In this document: positions 1 to 11,097 of the stretch, in pieces
How the letters are laid out: each line of letters begins with the position of its first letter
Position numbering within the stretch: the first letter of the stretch is position 1
Source: Micromonospora sp. WMMD980
Lineage (GTDB): Bacteria > Actinomycetota > Actinomycetes > Mycobacteriales > Micromonosporaceae
Length of the DNA stretch: 64,000 nucleotides
Assembly: GCF_029626035.1 (NCBI RefSeq)
Contig: NZ_JARUBE010000003.1
Span: 3,596,001-3,660,000 of the forward strand
Direction: 5' to 3'
Made by a program: the position numbers and the translations under genes
The notes under the pieces: model-generated
Databases searched by the model: none
Seen by the model: the letters and a program-made list of their open reading frames with translations, nothing else
Told to the model about the DNA's origin: nothing

Positions 1-1
1 C

Positions 2-409
2 ATCCGGCTCGAACGGCAAGCGATCCTGCGCCAAGGCGGTGGGCCCGAGCTGAGTTTCATTCTGAGTGAGTCCGCGCTTCGCCGAAGCATCGGGGACGCC
101 ACAACCATGAGCACACAGCTCCGCCATCTGGTGGAGGTGGGCAATCAGGCCAACGTCTCGCTTCAGGTCTTCCCCTTCGACGCGCAGACCTACGAGACGG
201 CGTCCTTCAGCTTTATCATTCTCCGCTTTGGTGACGACGCCTCCTCAGACGTGATCTACGCGGAGACGTTCACGGACGCGGATTACCTCGATCGGCCCGA
301 CGCGGTTCGCGCCTACACTCGTCTCTGGGACCGACTCAGGGCCGCAGCGCTCGGGCCGGTAGAGTCGCGCAAGCTCATCCTCCGACTGCTGGATGACATG
401 GCGCGCTGA
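2..409 (+). CDS. DUF5753 domain of an XRE-family regulator (5'-truncated by window)
   Basis: The open frame runs in from the window edge, so the N-terminal helix-turn-helix expected for this family lies outside. The visible part matches the DUF5753 ligand-like domain that follows the HTH in actinobacterial XRE regulators: the segments ILSESALRR, QLRHLVEVGNQANVSLQVFPF, and a C-terminal region with YLDRPDAVRAYTRLWDRLRAAAL. An internal ATG at 107 is not the true start, because conserved sequence continues upstream of it. The next gene encodes a DUF397 protein, the usual small partner of these regulators. Such pairs often act in development or secondary metabolism, but no target can be named here. 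Confidence 0.85.
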   Translation: MRLERQAILRQGGGPELSFILSESALRRSIGDATTMSTQLRHLVEVGNQANVSLQVFPFDAQTYETASFSFIILRFGDDASSDVIYAETFTDADYLDRPDAVRAYTRLWDRLRAAALGPVESRKLILRLLDDMAR

Positions 410-421
410 TGGCACCTGGGG

Positions 422-610
422 GTGGCGGTGGAAGAGCCGGATCGCCTCTTATGGCGCAAATCAAGTCGCAGTGACAACAACGGTGGCGCGTGCGTCGAGG
501 TGGCTGCCCCCCAGGAGTGGGTCCTGATACGGGACAGCAAGGACCCTGACGGTCCCATCCTTCGCTTCGATCGGCCACGATGGCGGGCGTTTCTCCGCAA
601 GCTGGGTTGA
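422..610 (+). CDS. DUF397 domain protein
   Basis: This 62-residue protein is a complete DUF397 domain: WRKSSRS near the N-terminus, CVEVA in the middle and RDSKDPDGPILRF followed by WRAFL at the end. It starts at GTG 422, with an alternative GTG two codons later, and lies 12 bases after the DUF5753 regulator. The two are almost certainly cotranscribed. DUF397 proteins partner XRE/DUF5753 regulators in Streptomyces and relatives (the WhiJ and BldB-like families); the biochemical role of this copy is unknown. Confidence 0.85.
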   Translation: MAVEEPDRLLWRKSSRSDNNGGACVEVAAPQEWVLIRDSKDPDGPILRFDRPRWRAFLRKLG

Positions 611-662
611 CCGGTGCGGTCAGATCGTCGATCGAGACTATCTCCGCGACTCGTTCACGCCA

Positions 663-911
663 TCAAGTTTGTAGGCAGTGCAACGCCTGCTGATCAGAAG
701 GCCAGGAGGTAGATCGAGGAAGGAAATCGGGGCGCACGCCTTCGCCGTGGAGGTAGAACTCCGTCTCGCCCGCCCGGGCCGCTGGCCGCCCTACCTTCTC
801 GGCTCCCGCCTGGGTCGAGTGCACGGACGATGCGCGCCGGTTTCCCTCTCGAACCACAGCCCAGTCGCCGTCCCGAGGGACGACGTGCACTGGCTTCGCT
901 TTACCAGGCAT
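663..911 (-). CDS. DUF2188-like small protein
   Basis: This 82-residue minus-strand ORF has a strong Shine-Dalgarno GGAGGAG (914-920) just before its ATG. The N-terminal two thirds resemble DUF2188 proteins: PVHVVPRDGDWAVVREGNRRASSVHSTQ, then an alanine-rich helix and TEFYLHGEG. Family members usually end with a glycine/arginine/aspartate tail such as GRIRDRDSYG. Here the last 25 residues are unrelated, so the 3' end may have diverged or suffered an old frameshift. Function is unknown for the family. The gene stands alone upstream of the DUF397 gene on the other strand. Confidence 0.6.
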   Translation of the reverse strand: MPGKAKPVHVVPRDGDWAVVREGNRRASSVHSTQAGAEKVGRPAARAGETEFYLHGEGVRPDFLPRSTSWPSDQQALHCLQT

Positions 912-1007
912 AACTCCTCCGTTCCTACTCGATCAACTTGCCTGACCGAGCCGGGAGGAGCGAAGATCTGTCTCGGCAAGAAACATGTCGGGCTCCGTCC
1001 CGGCTCA

Positions 1008-1039
1008 CGAGCCCCGGGCGCGCTAACGCCCGGGGCTCG
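1008..1039. terminator. Hairpin terminator at the nrdJ 3' end
   Basis: The arms CGAGCCCCGGGCG (1008-1020) and CGCCCGGGGCTCG (1027-1039) form a perfect 13-bp stem with a 6-base loop. It lies 8 bases beyond the nrdJ stop. There is no long T-run, which is normal for high-GC actinobacterial terminators; a T-rich stretch does follow on the plus strand. Confidence 0.75.
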
Positions 1040-1047
1040 TTGCTTTC

Positions 1048-3912
<2,865 letters not shown>

Positions 3913-3978
3913 GCCCTCGCCCCCCTCGTCGGCACGGTCACCCACCGCGCCTGGTCACACTGTCAGAAATCAGAAATG

Positions 3979-4479
3979 TCAGCTGATCGCGCCGGCGGCG
4001 TCTGCCACGCCGGCACCGGCGCCCTCCCGGGCGCGCGCGGCGGCCCGCAGCGTCTCGATCTCCTGCTCGAAGTCGGCGAGCGAGTCGAACGACCGGTAGA
4101 CGCTGGCGAACCGCAGGTAGGCCACCTCGTCGAGGTCACGCAGCGGGCCGAGGATGGCCAGCCCCACGTCGTGGCTGGGGATCTCGGCCGCCCCCTTGGC
4201 GCGTACGGTCTCCTCGACCTTCTGTGCCAGCAGCGCGATCGAGTCGTCGTCGACCGGCCGGCCCTGGCACGCCTTTCGCACCCCGCCGATGATCTTCGTG
4301 CGGCTGAACGGCTCGGTCACCCCGCTGCGCTTGACCACCGCGAGCACCGCCTCCTCGACGGTGGTGAACCGCTTGCCGCACTCCGGGCAGGACCGCCGCC
4401 GCCGGATGAGCTGGCCGTCGTCGGCCTCCCGCGAGTCGACCACCCGGGAGTCGGCGTGCCGGCAGTACGGACACCGCAT
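3979..4479 (-). CDS. nrdR: Transcriptional repressor NrdR
   Basis: NrdR is the zinc-finger/ATP-cone repressor of ribonucleotide reductase genes. The 166-residue protein begins MRCPYC and has both zinc cysteine pairs (C3/C6 and C31/C34), with [11 protein letters not shown] following. The ATP-cone spans roughly residues 49-139, with [13 protein letters not shown] as its signature. The ATG at 4479 has an ideal Shine-Dalgarno AAGGAGG (4487-4493) 7 bases upstream, which rules out longer starts. nrdJ follows after a gap of about 66 bases, so repressor and target probably share a transcript. Autoregulation is likely; see the candidate box upstream. Confidence 0.96.
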   Translation of the reverse strand: MRCPYCRHADSRVVDSREADDGQLIRRRRSCPECGKRFTTVEEAVLAVVKRSGVTEPFSRTKIIGGVRKACQGRPVDDDSIALLAQKVEETVRAKGAAEIPSHDVGLAILGPLRDLDEVAYLRFASVYRSFDSLADFEQEIETLRAAARAREGAGAGVADAAGAIS

Positions 4480-4632
4480 CGCCCGACCTCCTTCATCGAC
4501 CACGGGCACCACGACCGACCCCCGGGCACGCTTCGACACGGCGGAGCCATCCTTCGATGACCGTCGCCGGGTGCGAGGTGCGGGAGTGCGTTCGGTAGTT
4601 GAACCCAACCTGTAGGCAACTTACGCCCATGT

Positions 4633-4651
4633 GACTACTACATCTAGGGGT
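4633..4651 (-). promoter_or_regulatory. Candidate NrdR box
   Basis: The sequence ACTACTACATCTAGGGG contains an imperfect dyad (CTA..TAG on both strands) resembling the degenerate CACTACATNTAGTG form of NrdR boxes in actinobacteria. It lies about 155 bases upstream of nrdR. A second, weaker partner may lie near 4605-4620. The assignment rests on remembered consensus and position only. Confidence 0.35.
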
Positions 4652-4784
4652 TGACCGTATGCCGTCCCCCTAGCGAGGTCAAGTTGGTCGGCGTGTCCGG
4701 CGCGTCATCAGAATCACGTCCGCGACAACCTCGCCGGAGAGCCCAACGCCCGGCCACCACCCCCGGTCACGGGGCGACGGGATG

Positions 4785-4796
4785 GAACATCCGTTC
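4785..4796. promoter_or_regulatory. SOS (LexA) box 1
   Basis: GAACATCCGTTC is a perfect match to the Gram-positive/actinobacterial LexA consensus GAAC-N4-GTTC. It lies 171 bases upstream of the lexA start and 22 bases from a second perfect box, which fits LexA autorepression. Confidence 0.88.
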
Positions 4797-4818
4797 GAGC
4801 GGGACGTACCATTTATCA

Positions 4819-4830
4819 GAACACCCGTTC
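4819..4830. promoter_or_regulatory. SOS (LexA) box 2
   Basis: GAACACCCGTTC is a second perfect GAAC-N4-GTTC site, spaced 34 bases centre to centre from box 1, a little over three helical turns. The spacing would let two LexA dimers sit on nearly the same face of the DNA. Confidence 0.88.
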
Positions 4831-4880
4831 GGAAATCCAGGATTTCGACGCGACACGCCGACATGACGTCGTACAGATGT

Positions 4881-4909
4881 TTGAAAATGGCCGATCTCAC
4901 CTATACGGT
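4881..4909 (+). promoter_or_regulatory. Possible lexA promoter (-35/-10)
   Basis: TTGAAA (4881-4886) and TACGGT (4904-4909) are separated by 17 bases and lie 57 bases before the lexA GTG. They fit a HrdB-like promoter. Both SOS boxes are upstream of it, so another promoter nearer the boxes may exist. Confidence 0.4.
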
Positions 4910-4966
4910 CAGACCACACGCACCACGAGCCGACGAGGCACCCAGCGCCGACCAGGGAGGACGGAC

Positions 4967-5749
4967 GTGACCGAGGACCGGGCCAGCCGGCAGAAGAACC
5001 CGCAGCCGATCGACAGGGCGGGTCCGCCGGCGTCCCGCCGCCCCCGCGCCGCGCGCAGCCGGGCCACCCAGCCCGCGGTGCGCCCGGTCACCCCGGTGGT
5101 CAGCAGCTTCCCCGATCCGACCACGGTCGACCTCACCGCCCGGCAGCGCCGGATCCTGGAGTTCATCCGCACCTGGGTGGAGCGCCACGGCTACCCGCCG
5201 AGCGTGCGCGAGATCGGCGAGGCCGTCGGGCTGGTCTCCCCGTCCAGCGTCGCCTACCAGCTCAAGGAGCTGGAGAAGAAGGGCTTCCTGCGCCGCGACC
5301 CGAACCGGCCGCGCGCGGTCGACGTCCGCGCCCCCGGCGACGTCGACGACGAGGCCGCCCGCGCGCAGCGCCCCGCGCCGGCCTACGTGCCGATGCTGGG
5401 CCGGATCGCCGCCGGTGGCCCCATCCTCGCCGAGCAGGCCGTGGAGGACATCTTCCCCCTCCCCCGCGAGCTGGTCGGTGAGGGCGAGGTCTTCATGCTC
5501 CAGGTCAAGGGCGACTCGATGCTCGACGCGGCGATCTGCGACGGCGACTGGGTGGTGGTCCGCCAGCAGCCCAACGCCGAGGTCGGCGACATCGTGGCCG
5601 CCATGCTCGACGGTGAGGCGACCGTGAAGACCTACCGGCGCCGCGACGGGCACGTCTGGCTGATGCCGCAGAACCCCGCCTTCGACCCGATCCCCGGCGA
5701 CGACGCCACCATCATGGGTCGCGTGGTCGCGGTGCTGCGCCGGATCTGA
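4967..5749 (+). CDS. lexA: LexA repressor, SOS response
   Basis: LexA represses SOS genes and cleaves itself when stimulated by RecA filaments. The 260-residue protein has a variable basic N-terminal extension of about 55 residues, a winged helix ([20 protein letters not shown], then [11 protein letters not shown]) and a C-terminal peptidase domain. The cleavage site is A149-G150, the serine nucleophile is S184 in GDSML, and the lysine is K221 in TVKTY. The GTG at 4967 is chosen because AGGGAGG (4954-4960) sits 6 bases upstream; the frame is open back to 4877. It has its own operators just upstream. Confidence 0.96.
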   Translation: MTEDRASRQKNPQPIDRAGPPASRRPRAARSRATQPAVRPVTPVVSSFPDPTTVDLTARQRRILEFIRTWVERHGYPPSVREIGEAVGLVSPSSVAYQLKELEKKGFLRRDPNRPRAVDVRAPGDVDDEAARAQRPAPAYVPMLGRIAAGGPILAEQAVEDIFPLPRELVGEGEVFMLQVKGDSMLDAAICDGDWVVVRQQPNAEVGDIVAAMLDGEATVKTYRRRDGHVWLMPQNPAFDPIPGDDATIMGRVVAVLRRI

Positions 5750-5758
5750 CCGACATGC

Positions 5759-5792
5759 CGGAAGGGGTGACCGACTTCGGTCACCCCTTCCG
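5759..5792. terminator. Bidirectional terminator after lexA
   Basis: The arms CGGAAGGGGTGACC (5759-5772) and GGTCACCCCTTCCG (5779-5792) form a perfect 14-bp stem with a 6-base loop. It sits between the convergent lexA and the minus-strand gene ending at 5805. Confidence 0.85.
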
Positions 5793-5804
5793 TCGTGTCG
5801 ACAC

Positions 5805-7490
5805 TCAGTAGCGGTCGCCGCGGGGCTCCCGGCCGCCGGGAACCGGCCCGTACCGGCCGGCGTCGCCGTAGCCGTCGTCGGGACGGGCGCCGCGCGGATC
5901 CCGACGCGGCGGCTCGGCCCGACTACCGTCCCCCCGCCGGCCGCCGCCCGGCTGCCCGCGATGTCCGGCGCCACCCGGCCCGCCACCGCGGCCGCCGCCG
6001 TAGACACCACCCTGACCGCCGCCACCGCCGTAGACGCCACCGCCCTGGGGACCGCCCCCACCGACGCCGGCCGGACGACCACCGTGGGGACGCCCACCAC
6101 CCTGCGGACGACCACCCTGGGCACCACCGGGCGGGCGACCGCCGCCGCCCTGCGCCGCACCGCCGTACACCGCGCCGCCCTGGGGACGGCCAGCGCCGTA
6201 GACCCCGCCGGCCGCCGGCCGGTCGCCGCCCGCCGACCCGCCGTAGACCCCGCCGGCCTGACCGCCGCCGTAGACCCCGCCGCGCGCCGCGGCGTCCGAC
6301 CGGTCGTCCGCCGGGAAGCCGCCGTTCACCGGGAACTCGCCGCTGCGCTCCGACCCGCCGGCCGGCGCGGCGGGCGCCGGCTTGCGCCGGGCCCGCAGAA
6401 TGCCGAACACCCCGGCGCCGACCAGGAGCGCGCCGAGCACCCCGACCGCGGCGATCAGGTACGTGATCTCGTCGAGCGAGAGCCCTTCGAGCCAGGACTT
6501 CTGGGCGGCCGGCTTGGTCTCGACCTTGCCGCCGTTGGGCAGCGCCTCGACCCCGGTGGTGGCCGGCGTGTAACCGAGGATGTCGATCGGGTCGGCCGGG
6601 TCCAGGGAGCCGCCGTCGGAGACGGTGACGAACGCCTTGCCGTCCGGCGTGTAGGAGATGGCCTCGCCGAACGGGTCCGCCAATGGGGTCACCCGGGGCT
6701 TGCTGGAGGTGAGCGCCTTGACCAGGTCACCGCCGGCCACGTCGAACTCGAACGCGTCCGAATAGGTGCGCAGCACGACCTTCGTGCCGTCGGGCGACCG
6801 GGTCGCGCCGGTGACCAGCAGCCGGCCGGGCGTGCCGAGCTTGTTCTCGGTGTTGGTCTTCGGCAGGGTGACCTCGCCGACCTTCTTCATCGGGATCGGC
6901 TCGGTGTCGCCGCTCGCCTTCAGCTTCACGGTCGGCGTGAAGATCTCCGACTTGCCGGAGAGCTCTTTTGTGATCACCAGTGGCAGGTTGTCGTCGCCGA
7001 CCACCAGCGCCTCGGCGTCGTGCGGCTCCTTGCCCGGATAGCTGAGCCGGTGCAGCACCGGCTCCTTCGACCCGCTCAGCGGCATCGTCCAGACCGCGAC
7101 GCGCTCGCGTCGGGTCTTCTTCTCGATGTTGTCGCCGGTGTCGGCGATCCAGAGCGTCTTGCCGTCCGGACCGAGCGCCAGGTCCTCGGTGTCGAGGGGC
7201 CCGTCACCGGAGTATCGGACCTCCTTGTCGACCTTGCACTTGGCGTCCAGGTAGAAGACCCGCTTGCGACCGGGGTCGTCGGAGCCGTCGTTGATGACGA
7301 CGTAGCCACCGCTGGTGGCGACCAGCCCGGACAGCTCACGCAGACGATCGTCGGTGACGGTGCACTTCTTCTTGGGAGCCGCGGCCAGCATCGGGGCCGC
7401 GGCGGGAGCCGCCGAAACCGGCCCGGCCGGCGCCACGACCGCGCCGACCAGGCCGAGCGCGAGCGTGACCGAGGAGACAACGTGCCGCAT
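5805..7490 (-). CDS. Exported, membrane-anchored propeller-like protein with Gly/Tyr-rich tail
   Basis: No named family is recognised. The 561-residue protein has a signal peptide (about residues 1-28, ending ...PVSAAPA), an extracellular domain of about 300 residues with propeller-like motifs (LALGPDGKTLWIADTGDN, TEDLALG, SPDGTKVVLRTYSDAFEFD), and one membrane helix near residues 344-365 (YLIAAVGVLGALLVGAGVFG) followed by RARRK. The last 160 residues are extremely glycine rich, with repeated GGVYGG/AVYGG units and basic RPQGG/RPHGG blocks, probably cytoplasmic and disordered. The ATG at 7490 is chosen for the signal peptide; its Shine-Dalgarno is weak. It lies 52 bases downstream of hflX. 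A role in envelope sensing is only a guess. Confidence 0.75.
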   Translation of the reverse strand: MRHVVSSVTLALGLVGAVVAPAGPVSAAPAAAPMLAAAPKKKCTVTDDRLRELSGLVATSGGYVVINDGSDDPGRKRVFYLDAKCKVDKEVRYSGDGPLDTEDLALGPDGKTLWIADTGDNIEKKTRRERVAVWTMPLSGSKEPVLHRLSYPGKEPHDAEALVVGDDNLPLVITKELSGKSEIFTPTVKLKASGDTEPIPMKKVGEVTLPKTNTENKLGTPGRLLVTGATRSPDGTKVVLRTYSDAFEFDVAGGDLVKALTSSKPRVTPLADPFGEAISYTPDGKAFVTVSDGGSLDPADPIDILGYTPATTGVEALPNGGKVETKPAAQKSWLEGLSLDEITYLIAAVGVLGALLVGAGVFGILRARRKPAPAAPAGGSERSGEFPVNGGFPADDRSDAAARGGVYGGGQAGGVYGGSAGGDRPAAGGVYGAGRPQGGAVYGGAAQGGGGRPPGGAQGGRPQGGGRPHGGRPAGVGGGGPQGGGVYGGGGGQGGVYGGGRGGGPGGAGHRGQPGGGRRGDGSRAEPPRRDPRGARPDDGYGDAGRYGPVPGGREPRGDRY

Positions 7491-7542
7491 GGCGCTCAGT
7501 GTCGCACGACCCGGGTTTCCGGCGGGTGACGCGCCGGACGGC

Positions 7543-9006
7543 TCACCGTCCGGCGCCCACCCGCTCCTCGCTGGTGAGCCGGTCACCCGCGCGGTACGGG
7601 GCCAGCTCGGCGGCGAGCGCCTGACCCACCCGCACGTGCAGCAGCGTGCCCTCGGGCAGGTGCGCGGTGCTCAGCACCTCACCCTGCCGGTGCACCCGGG
7701 CCACCAGGTCGCCCCGGTCGTAGGGGAGCACCGCGCGCACCTCGACGGCCGGCCGCGGCAGCCGCCGCTCGACCGCCTCGCGCAGCTCGTCGACCCCGCG
7801 CCCGGTGTGCGCGGAGACGAACACCGCGTCCGGCCAGAGCCGCTTGAGCCGCAGCATCGTCTCCTCGTCGGTGGCGTCGGTCTTGTTCACCACCAGCAGC
7901 TCCGGCAGCCGGTCGGCACCCACCTCGGCGAGCACCTCGCGGACCGCCCGGACCTGCTCCTCCGGATCCGGATGGGTGCCGTCGACCACGTGCACCACCA
8001 GGTCGGCGTCGCCGACCTCCTCGAGCGTCGAGCGGAACGCCTCGACGATCTGGTGCGGCAGGTGCCGGACGAACCCGACCGTGTCGGAGAGTGTGTAGAG
8101 CCGACCGTCGGAGGTCGTCGCCCGGCGGGTGGTCGGGTCCAGCGTGGCGAACAGCGCGTTCTCCACCAGCACGCCCGCGCCGGTGAGGCGGTTGAGCAGG
8201 CTGGACTTGCCGGCGTTGGTGTAGCCGGCGATGGCCACCGCGGGCACCGCGTTGCGGGACCGCCGGGCGCGCTTGGTCTGGCGTACCGTGGTCATGCCCT
8301 TGATCTCGCGGCGCAGCCGGGCGATCCGGTGCCGGATCCGGCGCCGGTCGGTCTCCAGCTTGGTCTCACCGGGACCACGCAGGCCCACGCCGCCACCGGC
8401 GCCACCGCCGCGACCGCTACCACCGGTCTGCCGCGACAGGCTCTCACCCCAACCACGAAGGCGCGGCAGCAGGTATTCGAGCTGGGCCAGCTCGACCTGC
8501 GCCTTGCCTTCCTTGCTCTTGGCGTGCTGGGCGAAGATGTCGAGGATCAGGGCGGTGCGGTCGACCACCTTGACCTTGGTGCGCTGCTCCAGGTTGCGAA
8601 GCTGCGACGGGGACAGCTCACCGTCGCAGATGACCGTGTCGGCGCCGGTGGAGAGCACCACCCCGCTCAGGTCGTCGACCTTGCCCCGACCGATGTAGGT
8701 GGCCGGGTCCGGCCGGTTGCGGCGCTGGATCAGCCCTTCGAGCACCTGCGAGCCGGCCGTCTCGGCGAGCGCCGCCAGCTCGGTGAGGCTGTTCTCCGCG
8801 TCGGACTGGTTCCCCTCGGTCCAGACGCCCACCAGGACGACCCGCTCCAGCCGGAGCTGGCGGTATTCGACCTCGGTGATGTCGGTCAGCTCGGTGGAGA
8901 GGCCGGGGACCCGCCGCAGCGCCTGCCGCTCCGACAGCTCGTAGTCACCCGTGGTGGCGTCGAGCTCGTCGTCCTCGTAGGGATGGAAGGTCTCCTGCTC
9001 GCGCAA
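7543..9006 (-). CDS. hflX: GTPase HflX
   Basis: HflX is a ribosome-associated TrmE-Era-Obg-type GTPase that splits or rescues stalled ribosomes under stress. The 487-residue protein has the HflX N-terminal domain (about 50-180), a glycine-rich linker (GGSGRGGGAGGG), a coiled segment, and a G domain with G1 GYTNAGKSS (261-269), G3 DTVG (308-311) and G4 NKTD. A short C-terminal domain ends at the stop. The TTG at 9006 is preferred: AGGAGA (9013-9018) lies 6 bases upstream, whereas an ATG at 9033 lacks such a site. It is divergent from the malic enzyme gene. Confidence 0.93.
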   Translation of the reverse strand: MREQETFHPYEDDELDATTGDYELSERQALRRVPGLSTELTDITEVEYRQLRLERVVLVGVWTEGNQSDAENSLTELAALAETAGSQVLEGLIQRRNRPDPATYIGRGKVDDLSGVVLSTGADTVICDGELSPSQLRNLEQRTKVKVVDRTALILDIFAQHAKSKEGKAQVELAQLEYLLPRLRGWGESLSRQTGGSGRGGGAGGGVGLRGPGETKLETDRRRIRHRIARLRREIKGMTTVRQTKRARRSRNAVPAVAIAGYTNAGKSSLLNRLTGAGVLVENALFATLDPTTRRATTSDGRLYTLSDTVGFVRHLPHQIVEAFRSTLEEVGDADLVVHVVDGTHPDPEEQVRAVREVLAEVGADRLPELLVVNKTDATDEETMLRLKRLWPDAVFVSAHTGRGVDELREAVERRLPRPAVEVRAVLPYDRGDLVARVHRQGEVLSTAHLPEGTLLHVRVGQALAAELAPYRAGDRLTSEERVGAGR

Positions 9007-9205
9007 ACTGCGTCTCCTGTCCGTTATGTGCATCGCCGAGAATTTTCGGCGCGTGACAGCAATCCTGACATGTGACAACGCCGCGCGCACCCGCGTTATG
9101 CCCGTGGCGCTACCCACCGGTAGCGGGGCCGGCTGCCGGCGGGTGCGGACCTGCGGGTAGAAATGCCAGTCGAGCCGCTCAGCGCCGACGGAGGAGTGTT
9201 TTCGC

Positions 9206-10678
9206 GTGGCCATCACCCGACTGCCGAGTGCCGGATTCTCGATCACGATCCGGATCGCGGTACCCGCGGACGCCTCCTCCATCGGCCGGTTGACCACCGC
9301 GGCGGGCGAGGCCGGCGCCATCGTCACCGCGCTGGACGTGGTCGACTCCGACCCGACCAACGTGATCGTCGACCTGACCTGCGACACCGCCGACGCCGGC
9401 CACGCCGACCAGGTCGTCGACGCGCTCACCGGTCTCGACGGGGTGGACGTGCGCAAGGTCTCCGACCGGACGTTCCTGCTGCACCTCGGCGGCAAGATCG
9501 AGGTCACCCCGAAGGTCGCGCTGCGCACCCGCGACGAGCTGTCCCGCGCGTACACCCCGGGGGTGGCCCGGGTCTGCCAGGCGATCGCCGACAACCCGGC
9601 CGACGCCCGCCGGCTCACCATCAAGCGCAACACGGTGGCCGTGGTCAGCGACGGCTCGGCGGTGCTCGGCCTGGGCAACCTCGGGCCGGCCGCCTCGCTC
9701 CCGGTGATGGAGGGCAAGGCCGCGCTGTTCAAGCGCTTCGGCGGGGTGGACGCCTGGCCGGTGGTGCTGGACACCCAGGACACCGACGAGATCGTGTCGA
9801 TCGTCAAGGCCATCGCCCCGGCGTACGGCGGGATCAACCTGGAGGACATCGCCGCGCCGCGCTGCTTCGAGATCGAGGCCCGGCTGCGCGAGGCGCTGGA
9901 CATCCCGGTCTTCCACGACGACCAGCACGGCACCGCGATCTGCGTGCTGGCCGCGCTCACCAACGCGCTGCGCGTCGTGGGCAAGCAGCTCACGGACGTC
10001 CGGGTCGTGGTCTCCGGCGCCGGCGCGGCCGGCACCGCGATCATGAAGCTGCTGCTGCGCCAGGGCGTGGGCGACATCATCGCGTACGACCGGCAGGGCG
10101 CCCTGCACCGCGGGCTGCCCGACCTCAACCCGGCCTGGCAGTGGCTGGCCGAGAACACCAACAGGGAGAACTACGCCGGCGACCTGGCCGGCGCGGTGCG
10201 CGGCGCGGACGTGTTCATCGGGGTGAGCGCGCCCAACCTGCTCACCGGCGAGGACGTCGCCGCGATGGCGAAGGACGCGATCGTCTTCGCGCTGGCCAAC
10301 CCGGACCCGGAGGTGGACCCGCGGGAGGCGCGCAAGCACGCCGCCGTCGTGGCCACCGGCCGCTCGGACCAGCCGAACCAGATCAACAACGTGCTCGCCT
10401 TCCCGGGCGTGTTCCGCGGCATGCTCGACGCGCACGCCGAGGAGTTCACCGAGGAGATGGCGATCGCGGCGGCCCGGGCCATCGCCGACGTGGTCGGCGA
10501 GGAGAAGATCAACCCGACGGTGATCGTGCCGAGCGTCTTCGACTCGCGGGTCGCGCCCGCGGTGGCCGCCGCAGTGCGCGCCGCCGCGCAGAACCCGGCC
10601 GTCACGCCGCCGCCGGCCGCCGACCCGGGCCCCGCCGACCTCCCCGAGATCGCCGCCAACGCCAGCGCCACCCCCTGA
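9206..10678 (+). CDS. NAD(P)-dependent malic enzyme with N-terminal ACT domain
   Basis: Oxidative decarboxylation of malate to pyruvate, linking the TCA cycle to gluconeogenic or lipogenic precursors. An ACT-like domain (about 1-80) probably binds a regulatory amino acid. The malic N-domain has SRAYTPGVARV (Y116 the catalytic tyrosine), GLGNLGPAASLPVMEGKA, a catalytic lysine region and HDDQHGTAI for metal binding. The NAD-binding domain carries GAGAAGTAI. At 490 residues it is normal for actinobacterial ACT-malic enzymes. The GTG at 9206 is supported by GGAGGAG (9190-9196). The last 30 residues are Pro/Ala-rich and probably unstructured. Confidence 0.93.
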   Translation: MAITRLPSAGFSITIRIAVPADASSIGRLTTAAGEAGAIVTALDVVDSDPTNVIVDLTCDTADAGHADQVVDALTGLDGVDVRKVSDRTFLLHLGGKIEVTPKVALRTRDELSRAYTPGVARVCQAIADNPADARRLTIKRNTVAVVSDGSAVLGLGNLGPAASLPVMEGKAALFKRFGGVDAWPVVLDTQDTDEIVSIVKAIAPAYGGINLEDIAAPRCFEIEARLREALDIPVFHDDQHGTAICVLAALTNALRVVGKQLTDVRVVVSGAGAAGTAIMKLLLRQGVGDIIAYDRQGALHRGLPDLNPAWQWLAENTNRENYAGDLAGAVRGADVFIGVSAPNLLTGEDVAAMAKDAIVFALANPDPEVDPREARKHAAVVATGRSDQPNQINNVLAFPGVFRGMLDAHAEEFTEEMAIAAARAIADVVGEEKINPTVIVPSVFDSRVAPAVAAAVRAAAQNPAVTPPPAADPGPADLPEIAANASATP

Positions 10679-10737
10679 GGCCCGCTTCCCTCGGCGGCCG
10701 GGCCTCCCGCCGCGCGGACCGACCGCGCGGCCCGGCG

Positions 10738-10886
10738 TCCCGACCCACGCGGTCCAGCTCCCCGACCCACGCGGGTCCAGCGTCCCCGACCCACGCGGTC
10801 GACCTCCGACCCGCGACGGGCACCCGCCCGAACCCGCCGCCCGGATCTGCCGGCGGAACCTGCCGGCGGAACCTGCCGGCCAGGTC
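10738..10886. repeat. Two short tandem repeats
   Basis: The unit CCCGACCCACGCGG(G)TCCA recurs three times between about 10738 and 10802. The 13-base unit TGCCGGCGGAACC occurs at 10848-10860 and 10861-10873, with a third diverged copy after it. The second unit shares its CGG-CGAACC-TGCCGG core with the 17-base repeat at 38484-38585. Confidence 0.6.
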
Positions 10887-11097
10887 CGCCGGCCGAGTCT
10901 GTCGCCCCGAACCCGGCCCCGCGGATCGGCTGATCTGGACACCGCCGGGCCAGCCGCACCGCGGAGGGCGGGGTCGACCTCGACGCCGCCCGCGGCAACG
11001 GGGCTCACGACACGCCAGGCCGGGCAGAAGTCCGAGGCACCCTCGGCGTGTGCACCCTCGGCATGTCGGTTCGGGAAAGAAGAATCAACCTGAAAGC

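Larger units (their letters stand above)
4480..4966. other. Divergent control region between nrdR and lexA
   Basis: About 490 bases without a credible gene separate two divergently transcribed regulators. The region holds a candidate NrdR box near 4633, two perfect SOS boxes (4785-4796 and 4819-4830) and a plausible lexA promoter (4881-4909). Both the nrdR and lexA ribosome-binding sites are strong. No cobalamin riboswitch was recognised. Confidence 0.6.

Noticed and set aside
107..409. ATG at 107 as the true start of the first gene
   Set aside because: DUF5753-type sequence continues in frame upstream to the window edge.
4480..4966. Cobalamin riboswitch for nrdRJ
   Set aside because: No B12-box-like conserved core was recognised; NrdR is the more likely regulator.
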